NCBI GenBank assembly: GCA_003990705.1
Contig: AP018318.1
Span: 4,715,501-4,779,500 of the forward strand
Length of the DNA stretch: 64,000 nucleotides
From: Nostoc sp. HK-01
GTDB lineage: Bacteria > Cyanobacteriota > Cyanobacteriia > Cyanobacteriales > Nostocaceae
Direction of reading: 5' to 3'
Below are positions 47,436 through 58,071 of this stretch, piece by piece; position 1 is the first letter of the stretch; the number at the start of each line of letters is the position of its first letter. The notes below the pieces were generated by a model. It worked only from the letters and a program-made list of their open reading frames with translations. It was not told the DNA's origin and did not search any database. The translations under genes were made by a program, and so were the position numbers.

Positions 47436-47807
47436 ATGTCAAATATTCTTGTACAAATGCTACTCATTGGTTTAGCTGCTGGCGTTGCTGGTGGGATGTT
47501 TGGTATTGGTGGTGGTGCAATTATGGTGCCAGCAATGGTACTTTTGCTAGGAATGGATCAAAAATTTGCCACAGGAACTTCCATCGCCGCCCAAATTTTA
47601 CCCATTGGGATTTTAGGCGCAGCAGTTTACCATCGTAGCGGTAACATCAACATCAAATATGCAGTGATGATTGCCCTTGGTTTAGTAGTAGGCAACCTCT
47701 TTGGTGCCTTATTTGCTAATCAGCCGTTTATTAGCAGTGAAACCATGAAAAAATTATATGGCATCTTTTTATTGCTCATAGGTGCAAGATATTTGTTCTT
47801 CCGTTAA
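47436..47807 (+). CDS. Half-length TauE/SafE-type membrane protein
   Basis: The 123-residue protein has four hydrophobic helices and the TauE/SafE signature GGMFGIGGGAIMVPAMVLLLG followed by ATGTSIAAQILP. Full TauE/SafE proteins have two such halves and about 250 residues. This one has a complete ending (LIGARYLFFR), so it is likely a natural single-half form that works as a dimer, not a fragment. It begins 25 bp after the amidase gene, so it may carry a related anion. Confidence 0.85.
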   Translation: MSNILVQMLLIGLAAGVAGGMFGIGGGAIMVPAMVLLLGMDQKFATGTSIAAQILPIGILGAAVYHRSGNINIKYAVMIALGLVVGNLFGALFANQPFISSETMKKLYGIFLLLIGARYLFFR

Positions 47808-47899
47808 TCATTTAGTTCACACAAGGGTGAAGGATGTACGCGATTTTTCACTTACACCCTTACACCCAGCCTCAATCAATAAACAAGTGTACTTAACTC

Positions 47900-49150
47900 C
47901 TACTGCACTTGAGATGGAAAAGCACCAGGACGCACGGACAAATTCAATGTTTGTCCATTACGGCGTAACTCTAAGCGCAAATCTCCGCCAATTCGACTTT
48001 GATCAACTGCTTTCTGGACACTCTCAGCGTCTGTAACAGCGTTACCTTCCAGTTTTTGAATAACATCACCCGCACGTAGTCCGGCTTTTGCGGCTGGTGA
48101 ATTAGGCAGAACTTTCACAACTAAAACACCTTTATCTTCATCAATACTTAAACCACTATTGGGATCAGAATTAATATTTTGTTTTAGTTGTGGTGTTAAT
48201 CCAATCATCTGAATTCCCAGATAAGGATGCTCAACTTTACCTGTAGAGATCAGTTGATTAGCAATGCGTTGTGCTGTAGCGATAGGAATAGCAAAACCTA
48301 TACCTTGCGCTCCTTGAATAATAGCTGTATTCATGGCGATTACTTCACCACGGGCATTGAGTAGCGGCCCGCCAGAGTTACCAGGATTAATTGCTGCATC
48401 AGTTTGAATAAAATCTACACGCTTATCAGATGCACCAATTTGATTACTACTGCGTCCAGTGGCGCTGATGATACCTGTAGTTACTGTATTATCTAATCCT
48501 AAAGGATTGCCGATCGCGATCGCCCATTCTCCTGGTTGCAATTGGTCAGAGTTACCCACACTGACTGTAGGCAAATTGCTGGCTTGAATTTTGACAACCG
48601 CTACATCAGTTAAATCGTCTTTTCCTAAAACCTTACCTTGATAACTCCGCCCATCCTTGAGGATGACTGTTACTGTATCAGCACCATCAACAACGTGAGC
48701 ATTAGTCAAAATCTGACCATCACCACTGATAATAAACCCAGAACCAGTACCGCGCTCTACTCTTTCTTGAGCTTCTGGTAGTTGTGAACCAAAAAAGCGG
48801 CGTAACAATGGGTCATTGAACTCGTCTGGTAATTGACTTTTTACAGTGCGTGAAGAATTAATTCGCACGACTGCTGGGCCTACCTTCTGTACCACCTGAG
48901 TCACAAAATTAGGGTCTGTACCAGCCACGATAGGCGGTGCAGCATTAACTCGACTCAAGGCCAAATTCGATGCACTTTCCGACACCTGCGACTTATGGTT
49001 AGCAAGATAACCACCTGTCAAGGTCATACCAGATCCTAGCAACACTAGCGATAGAGAAGCTGCTGCTTTCTTCCAAGACGCTTGTTTGCGGTATTTGGTA
49101 TCTAAATTGCTATTTAATGGGTTATTTCCGTCTGGTATTTGATTTTGCAT
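47900..49150 (-). CDS. HtrA/Deg-type serine protease with PDZ domain
   Basis: The 416-residue protein has an N-terminal membrane anchor or signal (29-50), a trypsin-like domain with H152 (TNAHVV), D182 (DLTDVAVV) and S259 (GNSGGPL), and one PDZ domain (about 305-405, [13 protein letters not shown]). It corresponds to the cyanobacterial HhoA/HhoB/HtrA group, which degrade damaged proteins in the periplasm or lumen. Which of the three it is cannot be told here. Confidence 0.94.
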   Translation of the reverse strand: MQNQIPDGNNPLNSNLDTKYRKQASWKKAAASLSLVLLGSGMTLTGGYLANHKSQVSESASNLALSRVNAAPPIVAGTDPNFVTQVVQKVGPAVVRINSSRTVKSQLPDEFNDPLLRRFFGSQLPEAQERVERGTGSGFIISGDGQILTNAHVVDGADTVTVILKDGRSYQGKVLGKDDLTDVAVVKIQASNLPTVSVGNSDQLQPGEWAIAIGNPLGLDNTVTTGIISATGRSSNQIGASDKRVDFIQTDAAINPGNSGGPLLNARGEVIAMNTAIIQGAQGIGFAIPIATAQRIANQLISTGKVEHPYLGIQMIGLTPQLKQNINSDPNSGLSIDEDKGVLVVKVLPNSPAAKAGLRAGDVIQKLEGNAVTDAESVQKAVDQSRIGGDLRLELRRNGQTLNLSVRPGAFPSQVQ

Positions 49151-49568
49151 TGCTGTCTGAAAAGTTGTTTGAATCTATTACTAATGTAGACAGCGTTTAT
49201 TACACTTTTGTTACAGCGCTATAGCATTAATGTGAAAATGTGAAAATTTTCCTAGTCAGGAGCCTTAATTCGATTTTTTGACGGCTATTAAAGGATTTGG
49301 GTGTTTGAGGGGTAAGTCTTAGCCATGTATTACGCGCTGCGATATAAAGACGCGACTCTTTTAGATAGTGTAATTCACTCACTTGAAATCTGGTGCGATC
49401 GCAAATCCTAGTAATTCAGATTTTTGCTCGCTGACAAACTATTATCTCTATCTTAGGAAATTAAGCCTTTTGACTCATCGTTATTTCTTATAACTTCCGA
49501 AAGAAGCTTTTATGGATTCTAAAGTCCAGAATTAATAAATATTATTTTGGCAAATATATCTAACTAAA
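49151..49568. other. Intergenic region between htrA-type and amylase genes
   Basis: These 418 bases between divergent genes hold both promoters. No gene or clear repeat is seen. Confidence 0.5.
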
Positions 49569-51245
49569 ATGGCAAATTTAATTGAATTTAAATTATTTGC
49601 TCCCCGTAATGAACAGGCAAGTTTAATCGGCTCTTTTTCTGACTGGCAAGATATACCATTAGAAAAAACCGAAAATGGCTATTTCCAGACTCAAATATCA
49701 TTAGCAGATGGAATTTACTCATATAAATTTCGAGTGCAAACAAAAAGTCCTCAGTTTCAACTTAATGAATGGGTAGATGTAATTGATCCCTACGCTACAG
49801 ATATTGATGAAGCCAGAGAATATGGTGTGATGCAGATTAAAAATGGTGAACGAATTATCGACACATATATTTGGCAATATGATGATCATCCCCTGCCACC
49901 AAATGAAGAATTAGTCATATATGAATTGCATATTGCAGACTTTACTGGCGATGAAAGTGAGCCTGATAAACGTGGTAAATATTTAGGAGCGATCGCCAAA
50001 CTAGATTATCTTTGTGAACTAGGCATCAATGCAATTGAATTAATGCCTGTAAATGAATATCCTGGTGATTATAATTGGGGTTATAAAGTTCGCCATTTCT
50101 TTGCTACTGAATCTAGTTATGGGACTACAGAAGATTTAAAGCAATTTATTGATGAATGTCATAGTAGAGGCATTCGGGTTTTTCTCGATGGAATTTACAA
50201 TCACACAGATGAAGCATGTCCGTTAATGCTAATTGATAGAAATTATTGGTATTACGAACATAAACATTATCCTGAAGACCCTGATAATTACTGGGGGCCA
50301 GAGTTTAACTATAATAACTACGATGAAAAATTAAATATCAAACCTGCATGGAAATATATTGGAGATGTAGTACAATTTTGGATTAAAGAGTACCATGTTG
50401 ATGGTATTCGGTTTGATGCAGTGCGCCAATTAGCTAACTTTGAATTTTTAGAATGGTTGGCACAACAAGCAAAACAAAGTGCCGCACCAAAACAGTTTTA
50501 TAATATTGCCGAACACATTCCCGACACCAGCACTGTAGTCAAACCAGATGGGCCATTAGATGCTTGTTGGCATGAAAGTTTTCACTATTTTATAATTCCT
50601 TTAATTTGTGGAGACAAATTTGAATTAGAGGAAGTCATGTCGGTATTAGATCCGAGAAAACAAGGTTATGCCACAAGCATAAATGTAATCAATTATTTAG
50701 CTACCCATGACCGTGAACGGCTATTAAGAGAATTAGGCGATCGCGGTATTTTTGGTAAAAAGGCATTTACTAAAGCTAAATTAGCAGCCGTTGTACTTAT
50801 GACAGCAATGGGTATACCTATGCTATGGATGGGTGATGAATTTGGTGAATATCAACAAAAAAGTAAAAGCGTAACTCAACCCAAAAAAATTAATTGGTCT
50901 TTACTAGCAAACGTCCAAAATTATGAGTTATTTCAGTATTATCAAAAACTCATTGCTTTACGTCAGCAAACTCCAGCTTTGCAAAGTGACAATATTAATT
51001 TTTTTCACACCAATGCTGAGGCTAAAGTCTTAGCATATATTCGTTGGCATAATCAAGGTTCTCAAGTTGCTATAGTCCTCAACTTTTCTCATCAACATCT
51101 CATTGATTACGCCATTCCAAATTTTCCGATGACTGAATCTTGGTACGATTGGTGCGATAATTGTCAAATAAAAGTTAGCGAAGATACTTTATTAACTAAT
51201 ATCCCAGGCTATACCGCTAAGATATTCATTTCCCAGCCACATTAA
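49569..51245 (+). CDS. Alpha-amylase family (GH13) enzyme with N-terminal CBM48-like domain
   Basis: The 558-residue protein has an N-terminal beta-sandwich (residues 5-100: GSFSDWQDIPLE) like CBM48, and a GH13 barrel with the four conserved regions: FLDGIYNHT (D207, H212), GIRFDAVRQ (nucleophile D283), NIAEH (acid/base E315) and ATHDRE (H380, D381). The second-last part is a short C-terminal beta domain. It resembles glycogen branching or debranching relatives (GlgB/GlgX/trehalohydrolase), but the specificity is not clear. No signal peptide, so it likely acts on glycogen or oligosaccharides in the cytoplasm. Confidence 0.88.
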   Translation: MANLIEFKLFAPRNEQASLIGSFSDWQDIPLEKTENGYFQTQISLADGIYSYKFRVQTKSPQFQLNEWVDVIDPYATDIDEAREYGVMQIKNGERIIDTYIWQYDDHPLPPNEELVIYELHIADFTGDESEPDKRGKYLGAIAKLDYLCELGINAIELMPVNEYPGDYNWGYKVRHFFATESSYGTTEDLKQFIDECHSRGIRVFLDGIYNHTDEACPLMLIDRNYWYYEHKHYPEDPDNYWGPEFNYNNYDEKLNIKPAWKYIGDVVQFWIKEYHVDGIRFDAVRQLANFEFLEWLAQQAKQSAAPKQFYNIAEHIPDTSTVVKPDGPLDACWHESFHYFIIPLICGDKFELEEVMSVLDPRKQGYATSINVINYLATHDRERLLRELGDRGIFGKKAFTKAKLAAVVLMTAMGIPMLWMGDEFGEYQQKSKSVTQPKKINWSLLANVQNYELFQYYQKLIALRQQTPALQSDNINFFHTNAEAKVLAYIRWHNQGSQVAIVLNFSHQHLIDYAIPNFPMTESWYDWCDNCQIKVSEDTLLTNIPGYTAKIFISQPH

Positions 51246-51316
51246 TAATAAGATTGGCGCTGAGTAAATTTTTGTGTTATGGTGTCGGTTTTTACAGGGT
51301 TCCCTACTTCTAACTC

Positions 51317-52060
51317 ATGATTAAGCGCCAACAATTTTCCCAATCTCTAGCCTTTTTATCTTTATTAGCAGCATTAGGAATTGATTTAATCATTCCTCAA
51401 GTTGTAGCCCAAACTAGTATCAAGACATCTTTCGCTAAAAGTGTAGCATTTACCTGCAATGACAGCGAAATAAGCATCAAAGCTAAAAACGGGCCGAAGA
51501 TATCTATTGGAAGCAAAAACATCTACATTGGTTATCAACAAGTATCATCTCAAAACAAAGATCCCCGCATCATTCGCTTTGATAACGGTGTAAAAAAATG
51601 GTGTCGTAGTGACTATGAAATCACTAATGATGATGGTACAGGTTACGGGTTGTTATGGGATGGGGGAAACGTTTTGTATGGCGTTTTCACTTCGACGGGT
51701 AGCCAAACTGGTAATGATTTTCGCCGCTTTGCTAAGAACGGTTGGTTATCTTCTTATGGTAGCGGTGGTGGTGCAAAAGTAGCCATTATCGCCAGAATTA
51801 ATCCTACCAATGGTAGTGTTTATTCTGCGACCTTTGTCACTGCCAAAAAGCCGAATGATGGTAAAACTAACTCTTTAGCTGTCACTAATTTGTCATGGAA
51901 TGGCACAACTTTAAAAGTACTAGCAGATTCCTGGTGGAGTCCACGGCGTGCTGATAAAAATTCTATGACTTGTGCTGGTTCATCACCTTATAAATACACA
52001 GCCGTATTTACTAGTGATTTAACAAAGGTAAACTCGGCTACGGCTGTTAATTGTAGTTAA
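51317..52060 (+). CDS. Secreted protein of unknown function
   Basis: The 247-residue protein has a Sec signal peptide (residues 1-31, ending VVAQ), then a beta-rich mature part with four Cys and many Gly, Asn and Trp residues (DGTGYGLLWDGGNVLYGVF). It is probably periplasmic or exported. I recognise no named family. Confidence 0.65.
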   Translation: MIKRQQFSQSLAFLSLLAALGIDLIIPQVVAQTSIKTSFAKSVAFTCNDSEISIKAKNGPKISIGSKNIYIGYQQVSSQNKDPRIIRFDNGVKKWCRSDYEITNDDGTGYGLLWDGGNVLYGVFTSTGSQTGNDFRRFAKNGWLSSYGSGGGAKVAIIARINPTNGSVYSATFVTAKKPNDGKTNSLAVTNLSWNGTTLKVLADSWWSPRRADKNSMTCAGSSPYKYTAVFTSDLTKVNSATAVNCS

Positions 52061-52229
52061 GAGGGTTAGAGGTTATAGGTGACAGGTTACAAGTGATAAA
52101 AAGGGGTATAAGGGTTTTGAATATCTACATCCCTATGGATAAGTCAAAATTCAAAAGTAGGATAATTTTTGACTTTTAACTTTTGAATTTTGACCTAATT
52201 TTGCCCTACATCCTGTTGTTTATGCCTAA

Positions 52230-53621
52230 CTAAAACTCAGCATTTTGTGGTGTACGTGGGAAGGGAATAACATCACGAATATTACCCATACCTGTCATGA
52301 ACTGCACAAGTCTTTCAAAGCCTAAACCAAACCCGGCGTGAGGTACAGTACCGAAACGCCGCAAGTCTAAATACCACCACAAATCTTCGGGTTTCATTCC
52401 TTGCGCTATCACCCGCCGTTCTAGCACATCTAAACGTTCTTCTCTTTGAGAACCGCCGATAATTTCTCCAATTTTAGGTGCGAGAATATCCATTGCGCGG
52501 ACTGTTTTTTCATCGTCACTCAAACGCATATAAAAAGCTTTAATTTGCGCTGGATAATCTGTCACAATTACTGGCTTTTTAAACAATTGCTCTGCAAGAT
52601 AGCGCTCATGTTCTGATTGTAAATCTAAGCCCCAATTCACAGGATAATCAAACTTAACATCAGCTTTTTCTAACAGCTTGATGGCATCTGTATAAGTCAG
52701 GCGCTCAAATTGATTGTTAATAATATTTTCGGCTGTAGCCAAAACAGTATCATCAATGCGTTGGTTGAAAAATTCCATGTCTTCGGGGCATTTTTCTAAC
52801 ACATAATTAAAAATATGTTTGAGAAATGCTTCAGCTAAATCCATATCACCTTCTAAATCGCAAAATGCCATTTCTGGTTCAACCATCCAAAATTCTGCAA
52901 GGTGACGGGAGGTATTAGAATTTTCTGCACGGAAGGTGGGGCCAAAGGTGTAGACGTTAGAAAAAGCCATCGCCATAACTTCTGCTTCTAACTGGCCACT
53001 AACTGTTAAATAAGTGGGTTTAGTAAAAAAGTCTTGGGTATAATCTACAGCTTGGTTGTCAGTGCGGGGAATATTTTTGAGATCTAAACTAGTAACGCTA
53101 AATAGTTCACCTGCACCTTCGCAATCACTGGCGGTGATAATGGGGGTGTGTACCCACAAAAAGCCACGTTCTTGGAAGAATTGGTGAATTGCTGTTGAAC
53201 AAGCATTTCTGACACGGAAAACTGCGCCGAAGGAGTTGGTGCGCGATCGCAAATGTCCAATAGTACGCAAAAATTCAAATGAGTGGCGTTTCTTCTGCAA
53301 AGGATATGTTTCGGGATCAGCTTCACCGTAGACTTTCACCGCCTCGGCTTTCAATTCAATACGCTGTCCCTTTCCTTGAGAAGCCACTAGTACGCCATTA
53401 ACTTCAACTGACGCACCTGTGTTCAGTTTTTTCAAAATTGCCTCAAAGTCAGGCAAATCCTGATGGATGACAACTTGCAAATTCGCTAGTGATGAACCGT
53501 CATTGACTTCAATAAAAGCAAATCCTTTCAAGTCACGCTTTGTTCTTACCCAGCCTTGAACTACAAGAGACTCATCAGGTTGACCACTTCGCAATATTTC
53601 TGCAATTTGTCGATTTACCAT
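52230..53621 (-). CDS. asnS: Asparaginyl-tRNA synthetase
   Basis: The 463-residue class IIb synthetase has the N-terminal OB-fold (residues 15-100, [19 protein letters not shown]), motif 2 with [24 protein letters not shown], and motif 3 near the end ([12 protein letters not shown]). It charges tRNA-Asn. A supernumerary tRNA-Asn gene sits in the array at 11642. The gene upstream on the same strand ends 2 bp before its start, so the two are co-transcribed. Confidence 0.96.
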   Translation of the reverse strand: MVNRQIAEILRSGQPDESLVVQGWVRTKRDLKGFAFIEVNDGSSLANLQVVIHQDLPDFEAILKKLNTGASVEVNGVLVASQGKGQRIELKAEAVKVYGEADPETYPLQKKRHSFEFLRTIGHLRSRTNSFGAVFRVRNACSTAIHQFFQERGFLWVHTPIITASDCEGAGELFSVTSLDLKNIPRTDNQAVDYTQDFFTKPTYLTVSGQLEAEVMAMAFSNVYTFGPTFRAENSNTSRHLAEFWMVEPEMAFCDLEGDMDLAEAFLKHIFNYVLEKCPEDMEFFNQRIDDTVLATAENIINNQFERLTYTDAIKLLEKADVKFDYPVNWGLDLQSEHERYLAEQLFKKPVIVTDYPAQIKAFYMRLSDDEKTVRAMDILAPKIGEIIGGSQREERLDVLERRVIAQGMKPEDLWWYLDLRRFGTVPHAGFGLGFERLVQFMTGMGNIRDVIPFPRTPQNAEF

Positions 53622-53623
53622 AT

Positions 53624-53992
53624 TTACCCAGCACAGGATTTTAATATCCAGCCTATGATAACGCCCATTCCACCAAAGCGGATGGCTTGCCAGAAAGGTT
53701 TTTTCAGACTACGCCAAGAAAATAACCGACTTTCTAAATTAATTTCTAGCAATTCCAATTGCTTTTGAATTTGCTGTAACTCAGCTTTGATTTCTGGTGT
53801 TTGAGGTTTATTTTGTTTTAATTCTTGCTGACGTTGTTGCCATTCTGCCTTTTGCTCTTGATCGCTCTTGATTTGAGTGTATCGTTCTTTGATGGAGATC
53901 AGCGATCGCTCTACTTCTGCTAATTCTTGCTCAAAATCTGGTGATTGATTTTCTTCAGACGAAGAATTATGTGACTTTCTCGGCGGCTTCAT
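53624..53992 (-). CDS. Coiled-coil protein with C-terminal membrane anchor
   Basis: The 122-residue protein is highly charged, rich in Gln and Glu, with a long coiled coil (about 18-90) and a single hydrophobic C-terminal helix ([14 protein letters not shown]). It lies 2 bp upstream of asnS and is probably in the same operon. The function is unknown. Confidence 0.6.
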   Translation of the reverse strand: MKPPRKSHNSSSEENQSPDFEQELAEVERSLISIKERYTQIKSDQEQKAEWQQRQQELKQNKPQTPEIKAELQQIQKQLELLEINLESRLFSWRSLKKPFWQAIRFGGMGVIIGWILKSCAG

Positions 53993-54065
53993 TGACTGGT
54001 AGTAAATTAAGATTGATGTAATGCCAATAGTTAAAAGTTACTAGTCAATCCCCAAATTTATAAAT

Positions 54066-54341
54066 ATGGAATCTCTTCATCCTCCGCACTTAGAACTCAG
54101 CACCCTAGAACTAGCGCAAGCCCTCATGGAAAGACTCACCATCTCTCCTAACGATTGGCATCGCCTCAAGTCTAACCGCAATTCTCGCGCTAGTGAACAA
54201 GCCGCGGCGGCTCTTGTATTTCTCCTCAAAAACCAACCACAAGAAGCCCTCGCCCGCTTAGAACAAGCCACAGGCTGGCTAGATAAATCAATATCTGCAC
54301 CCCCATGTCCCACACATGGACAGAAGAAAATGGGAAGTTAA
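54066..54341 (+). CDS. Small cyanobacterial protein of unknown function
   Basis: The 91-residue protein (start MESLHPPHLELSTLELAQAL) is helical and soluble, with ALVFLLKNQPQEALARLEQA as its best-conserved-looking part. Its TAA stop is also the first three bases of the target duplication of the IS1-family element that follows, so the IS sits directly behind the gene without damaging it. Confidence 0.65.
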   Translation: MESLHPPHLELSTLELAQALMERLTISPNDWHRLKSNRNSRASEQAAAALVFLLKNQPQEALARLEQATGWLDKSISAPPCPTHGQKKMGS

Positions 54342-54346
54342 AAGTT

Positions 54347-55100
54347 GGCGTTGCATAATAGAGGGATGAATTGAGGTAATCTACTGTGCAATGTCCATAC
54401 TGTGAGTCTACGGAAATTAGAAAGAATGGAAAACGGAGAGGTAAACAAAATCACATCTGTACTAACTGCGATCGCCAATTTATTGATGTGTACGATCCGC
54501 CAAAAGGATACTCAGAGGAACTTAAACAAGAATGTTTAAAAATGTATCTTAATGGGATGGGTTTTCGTGGGATTGAACGTGTTAAAGGTGTACATCATAC
54601 TACTATAATCTCTTGGGTAAAACAAAGAGGAGAAAAGCTGCCAGACGTACCCCAAGAAGATGCTGTACCAGAAGTTGGAGAACTAGATGAATTAGAGACA
54701 TTCATAGGTTCAAAAAAAACAAAATCTGGTTGTGGACAGCAGTAAATCACTTTACTCAAGGTATTTTAGCCTGGGTCTTAGGAGACCATAGTGCGGAAAC
54801 ATTCGAGCCATTATGGGAAATTGTGAAACAGTGGGAAAGCTATTTTTATGTGACCGATGGCTGGAAAGTTTACCCCAGTTTTATACCAGATGGAGACCAA
54901 ATTGTGAGTAAAACATATATGACGCGAGTAGAAAATGAAAATACCCGATTACGTCATTATCTTGCACGCCTTCACAGAAAAACTTTATGCTATTCCAAAT
55001 CAGAACAAATGCTGAGACACTCAATTAAATTATTACTTCATTATTTGAAGTATCAAATTGTACCTATATAAATTAATTCATCCCTTTATTCAGCAACGCC
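54347..55100 (+). mobile_element. IS1-family insertion sequence, apparently complete
   Basis: A 754-bp element is bounded by 26-bp inverted repeats (GGCGTTGC... at 54347-54372 and its complement at 55075-55100, four mismatches or fewer). TAAAAGTT occurs directly on both sides (54339-54346, 55101-55108), an 8-bp target duplication typical for IS1. The target is a heptamer-repeat spacer, so part of this match could be pre-existing repeats. Confidence 0.9.
54386..55071 (+). CDS. insAB: IS1 transposase, two frames joined by -1 frameshift
   Basis: Frame A (54386-54745, GTG start) has two zinc-finger Cys pairs (CPYC, CTNC) and a helix-turn-helix region. Frame B, in the -1 frame, carries NKIWLWTAVNHF, TDGWKVYPSF and VENENTRLR. 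They overlap at an A8 run (54712-54719) where ribosomes could slip back one base and make the DDE transposase, as in IS1. Catalytic residues would be the Asp in LDELETF, the Asp in TDGW and the Glu in VENEN. Nothing looks broken. Confidence 0.9.
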
Positions 55101-55174
55101 TAAAAGTTAAAAGTTAAAAGGTAAAAGTAAAAAGAATAGAAACTTTTGCCTTTTGCCTTTTTATTTTTTACTTG

Positions 55175-55624
55175 TTATCGCCTCAAAGATAACCGGGGGC
55201 GATTTTCCATCTGTTTACACAATCTTAATTCTGTACCTTTGCGGCTCCATTGTACCTGATCAAAAATTTGATGCAGGAGACATAAACCTCGACCACTTTC
55301 TGAATCATCAGATGGTAAATAATCTGTAGGATCTTCTTCAGAACTTGGTTCTGGCTTAAAGCCTTGGCCTTGGTCTGATATCACCCACCAATACTGATTA
55401 TCTATTAAAGAAAAACGGACTACAACTCTTTTACTGGGATCAAGATTATTACCATGTTTTGCGGCATTTACTAAGGCTTCTTGGAGTCCTAGCCGCAATT
55501 CTGCTTGTAATTTAGCTGGAATTTCTGCCAGCAGTAAATCTAATATGGGACAAAGATAGAGAGTAGAGGCAAAACTAAGAGTGCCCCAATAACGTCCAAC
55601 CGGACGGAGCGAAATACTAATCAC
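55175..55624 (-). CDS. Anti-sigma regulatory factor (RsbW-type ATPase)
   Basis: The 149-residue protein is a HATPase of the anti-sigma-factor kinase group: N-box EALVNAAKHGNNL, G1-like SDQGQGF and GRGLCLLHQIFD. RsbW-like proteins bind sigma factors and phosphorylate antagonist proteins. No partner gene is adjacent, so the target is unknown. Confidence 0.85.
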   Translation of the reverse strand: MISISLRPVGRYWGTLSFASTLYLCPILDLLLAEIPAKLQAELRLGLQEALVNAAKHGNNLDPSKRVVVRFSLIDNQYWWVISDQGQGFKPEPSSEEDPTDYLPSDDSESGRGLCLLHQIFDQVQWSRKGTELRLCKQMENRPRLSLRR

Positions 55625-56055
55625 AAGAGAAACCCCATAGCTTTCAGTTAGCTAGACATCAGTTTGCTTGTACGCGCACCCTGACAAAATTGGAGGTGGT
55701 CATGCTGCCTTCAAACTTGCGTCTTTTATACTAAGTTTTGAAAATGCTAGGGAGCATTTACTCTGTTTATGAAATTCGATTGTTGATACATAAAACGGCT
55801 TTTAAAAACTGCTATTGCAGTCAGCAACTTAGAATTTGCTGAAAATTTTTTAGAAGTATTAGGATGATGTTTGTATTGCCGATTTGTATGTCAGACAACC
55901 TTATTCATAATTAATGAGAGTCTATGCAACGTTAGTTGTTTTAACAAAATCATTTCTATTTTCAGGTTAATACGATTTTAGCATTGTTACTATGCAAGAG
56001 ACTACAAATTTGCAATTTAAGATTTTGATAAAGAGTTAGTACTCTTATTTAAATG
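55625..56055. other. Intergenic region, no gene seen
   Basis: These 431 AT-rich bases hold the promoter of the RsbW-like gene. I see no RNA or repeat. Confidence 0.45.
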
Positions 56056-57414
56056 TCATAACACAAGAAAGGCAGCAGCTTCTACATGAGATGTTTGTGG
56101 GAAAAAATCAGCAGGTTGTACACGTGTAAGTGTATATACGCCTCCTTGACATAACAATTTCAGATCACGAGCAAGTGTAGCTACTTTGCAGCTGACGTAA
56201 ACGATGCGTGCAGGTTTCGATCGCAGTAATGAATCGATGACAGAGCGATCGCATCCTTTACGTGGCGGATCTAGTATGACCACATTCGGTATTATTCCCA
56301 TTTGCGGCAGTAAATTCTCTACCGCACCGACTTGGAATGTAACATTATGTATACTGTTGCGCTCGGCGTTCAAAATTGCCTGTTCTACTGCTTGGGCTTG
56401 CACTTCCAAACCCACTGCTTGACGCACTTGCTTGGCTAGAGGCAGAGTTAAGGTACCAATCCCACAATAAGCGTCAACTAGCACTTCATCCCCTTGGAGG
56501 TTCAATTCTGATTGAATTACCTCTAACAGTGCTTCGGCTGTTTCCGTAGAAACTTGGAAAAATGTATCTGGGCGAATTTGAAATTCTAAGTCGGCAAATT
56601 TTTCTTTGAGATAGGGAACACCTGCAATAGTGCGAGTTTCTGTCCCAAAAATGGCATTTGTCCGTTCAGGGTTGCGATTTAAAGCAATTCCCACTAATTG
56701 GGGATATCGCTGCAACCACTCCTCGGCTTGTTCGGTAATTTTCGGTAAATTCCACTCATTAACTACCAAAGTTAACAAAATTTCACCAGTTCGACGGCCA
56801 ATACGTAAACCTAAATGACGAATTTGTCCTTTGTGTCGTTGTTCATCATAAATTTTCCAGCCGCGTCTTTGAATATCTTGCTTAATTTCAGCAAGTAATG
56901 GATTTAATCGAGAATCTTGGACAGGGCATTGATTTAAGTTAACTAAATGATGACTACCCTTTTGGTAATATCCCGCTTGTACTTGTCCTGTCGCAGAAAC
57001 ACTGAAAGGATATGTAGATTTATTGCGGTATCCCAAAGGCGATAAGGCTGTCAAGACGGGATCTACTGATGGTGCAGTAAAACCACCGATGCGCTGCAAA
57101 GCTTGAATAACTTGATTACGCTTGGCTTCTAATTGATATTCATAATTAATATGCTGCCACTGACAACCACCGCACTTATCAGCCACAATGCAACTCGGTC
57201 GAATGCGGTGTGAGGATGGGTGCAATAGCTGTATGAGTTTGCCATGAGCATATTTAGGCTTGACATGTAATAAGCGTACCTGGACGCGATCGCCTGGTAC
57301 AGTATCTGGTACGAATACCACACGATCCTCGTAGCGACCGACACCATCACCAGTATCAGTGAGATCGGCGATCGCAATTTCAATTAATTCACCTTGTTTC
57401 CAAATATTAGTCAT
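56056..57414 (-). CDS. rlmD: 23S rRNA (uracil-5-)-methyltransferase, RumA/RlmD type
   Basis: The 452-residue SAM-dependent enzyme has an N-terminal TRAM domain (residues 1-60), an iron-sulphur Cys cluster (CIVADKCGGCQW, about 74-86), SAM motif VDAYCGIGTLTLPLA, DPPRKGCD, and the catalytic Cys in VYVSCKVAT. It methylates uridine at the RlmD or RlmCD site of 23S rRNA. The precise site is not provable here. Confidence 0.93.
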   Translation of the reverse strand: MTNIWKQGELIEIAIADLTDTGDGVGRYEDRVVFVPDTVPGDRVQVRLLHVKPKYAHGKLIQLLHPSSHRIRPSCIVADKCGGCQWQHINYEYQLEAKRNQVIQALQRIGGFTAPSVDPVLTALSPLGYRNKSTYPFSVSATGQVQAGYYQKGSHHLVNLNQCPVQDSRLNPLLAEIKQDIQRRGWKIYDEQRHKGQIRHLGLRIGRRTGEILLTLVVNEWNLPKITEQAEEWLQRYPQLVGIALNRNPERTNAIFGTETRTIAGVPYLKEKFADLEFQIRPDTFFQVSTETAEALLEVIQSELNLQGDEVLVDAYCGIGTLTLPLAKQVRQAVGLEVQAQAVEQAILNAERNSIHNVTFQVGAVENLLPQMGIIPNVVILDPPRKGCDRSVIDSLLRSKPARIVYVSCKVATLARDLKLLCQGGVYTLTRVQPADFFPQTSHVEAAAFLVL

Positions 57415-57416
57415 TG

Positions 57417-57445
57417 GTCAATAGTCAATAGTCATTTGTCAAAAA
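57417..57445. repeat. Heptamer repeat GTCAATA upstream of apcD
   Basis: TCAATAGTCAATAGTCATT-like repeats also occur at 58196-58225 and, inverted, at 58572-58603, so apcD lies between copies. Confidence 0.55.
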
Positions 57446-57537
57446 TTATTCTCTCCTGCACCCTTACACCCCTGCTTCCCTTCTGTACCTCCAACTCGTT
57501 AAACTAGCAAATAATATTTATCGTGATTACAATAATC

Positions 57538-58023
57538 ATGACTGTAATTAGCCAAGTTATTCTCAAAGCTGACGACGAACTGCGTTACCCCAGCAGTGGC
57601 GAACTCAAAAGTATCAAAGAATTTTTGCAAACAGGCGAGCAACGGACGCGCATTGCTGCGACCTTAGCCGAAAACGAAAAAAAGATAGTTCAGGAAGCAA
57701 CCAAACAACTTTGGCAAAAACGTCCTGATTTTATCGCACCTGGTGGCAATGCTTACGGTGAACGCCAACGCGCTCTGTGCATCCGTGACTTTGGATGGTA
57801 TCTACGCCTGATTACCTATGGCGTACTTGCTGGTGACAAAGAACCAATTGAAAAAATTGGTTTAATTGGTGTGCGCGAAATGTACAATTCTCTGGGTGTT
57901 CCTGTCCCTGGAATGGTAGAAGCCATCAATTCTTTGAAAAAAGCCTCCCTCGACCTACTAAGTGCAGAAGACGCAGGAGCAGCATCACCATACTTTGATT
58001 ACATCATTCAAGCGATGTCATAA
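57538..58023 (+). CDS. apcD: Allophycocyanin alpha-B subunit
   Basis: The 161-residue phycobiliprotein is a terminal emitter of the phycobilisome core that passes energy to photosystem I. It binds phycocyanobilin at C81 ([12 protein letters not shown]). The rest agrees with ApcD: start [18 protein letters not shown] and end [13 protein letters not shown] choose the ATG at 57538; a GTG at 57523 would add five residues. It is monocistronic, unlike apcAB, and is followed by structured DNA. Confidence 0.95.
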   Translation: MTVISQVILKADDELRYPSSGELKSIKEFLQTGEQRTRIAATLAENEKKIVQEATKQLWQKRPDFIAPGGNAYGERQRALCIRDFGWYLRLITYGVLAGDKEPIEKIGLIGVREMYNSLGVPVPGMVEAINSLKKASLDLLSAEDAGAASPYFDYIIQAMS

Positions 58024-58071
58024 TCCAAAGTTAGTTTTGCTTCTTTAGATGTGCCTTCCGGTCTCTTAAAG

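Noticed and set aside
54386-54745. Broken (frameshifted) transposase pseudogene
   Set aside because: The two frames overlap at an A8 run and the ends are intact, which fits the programmed -1 frameshift of IS1 elements.
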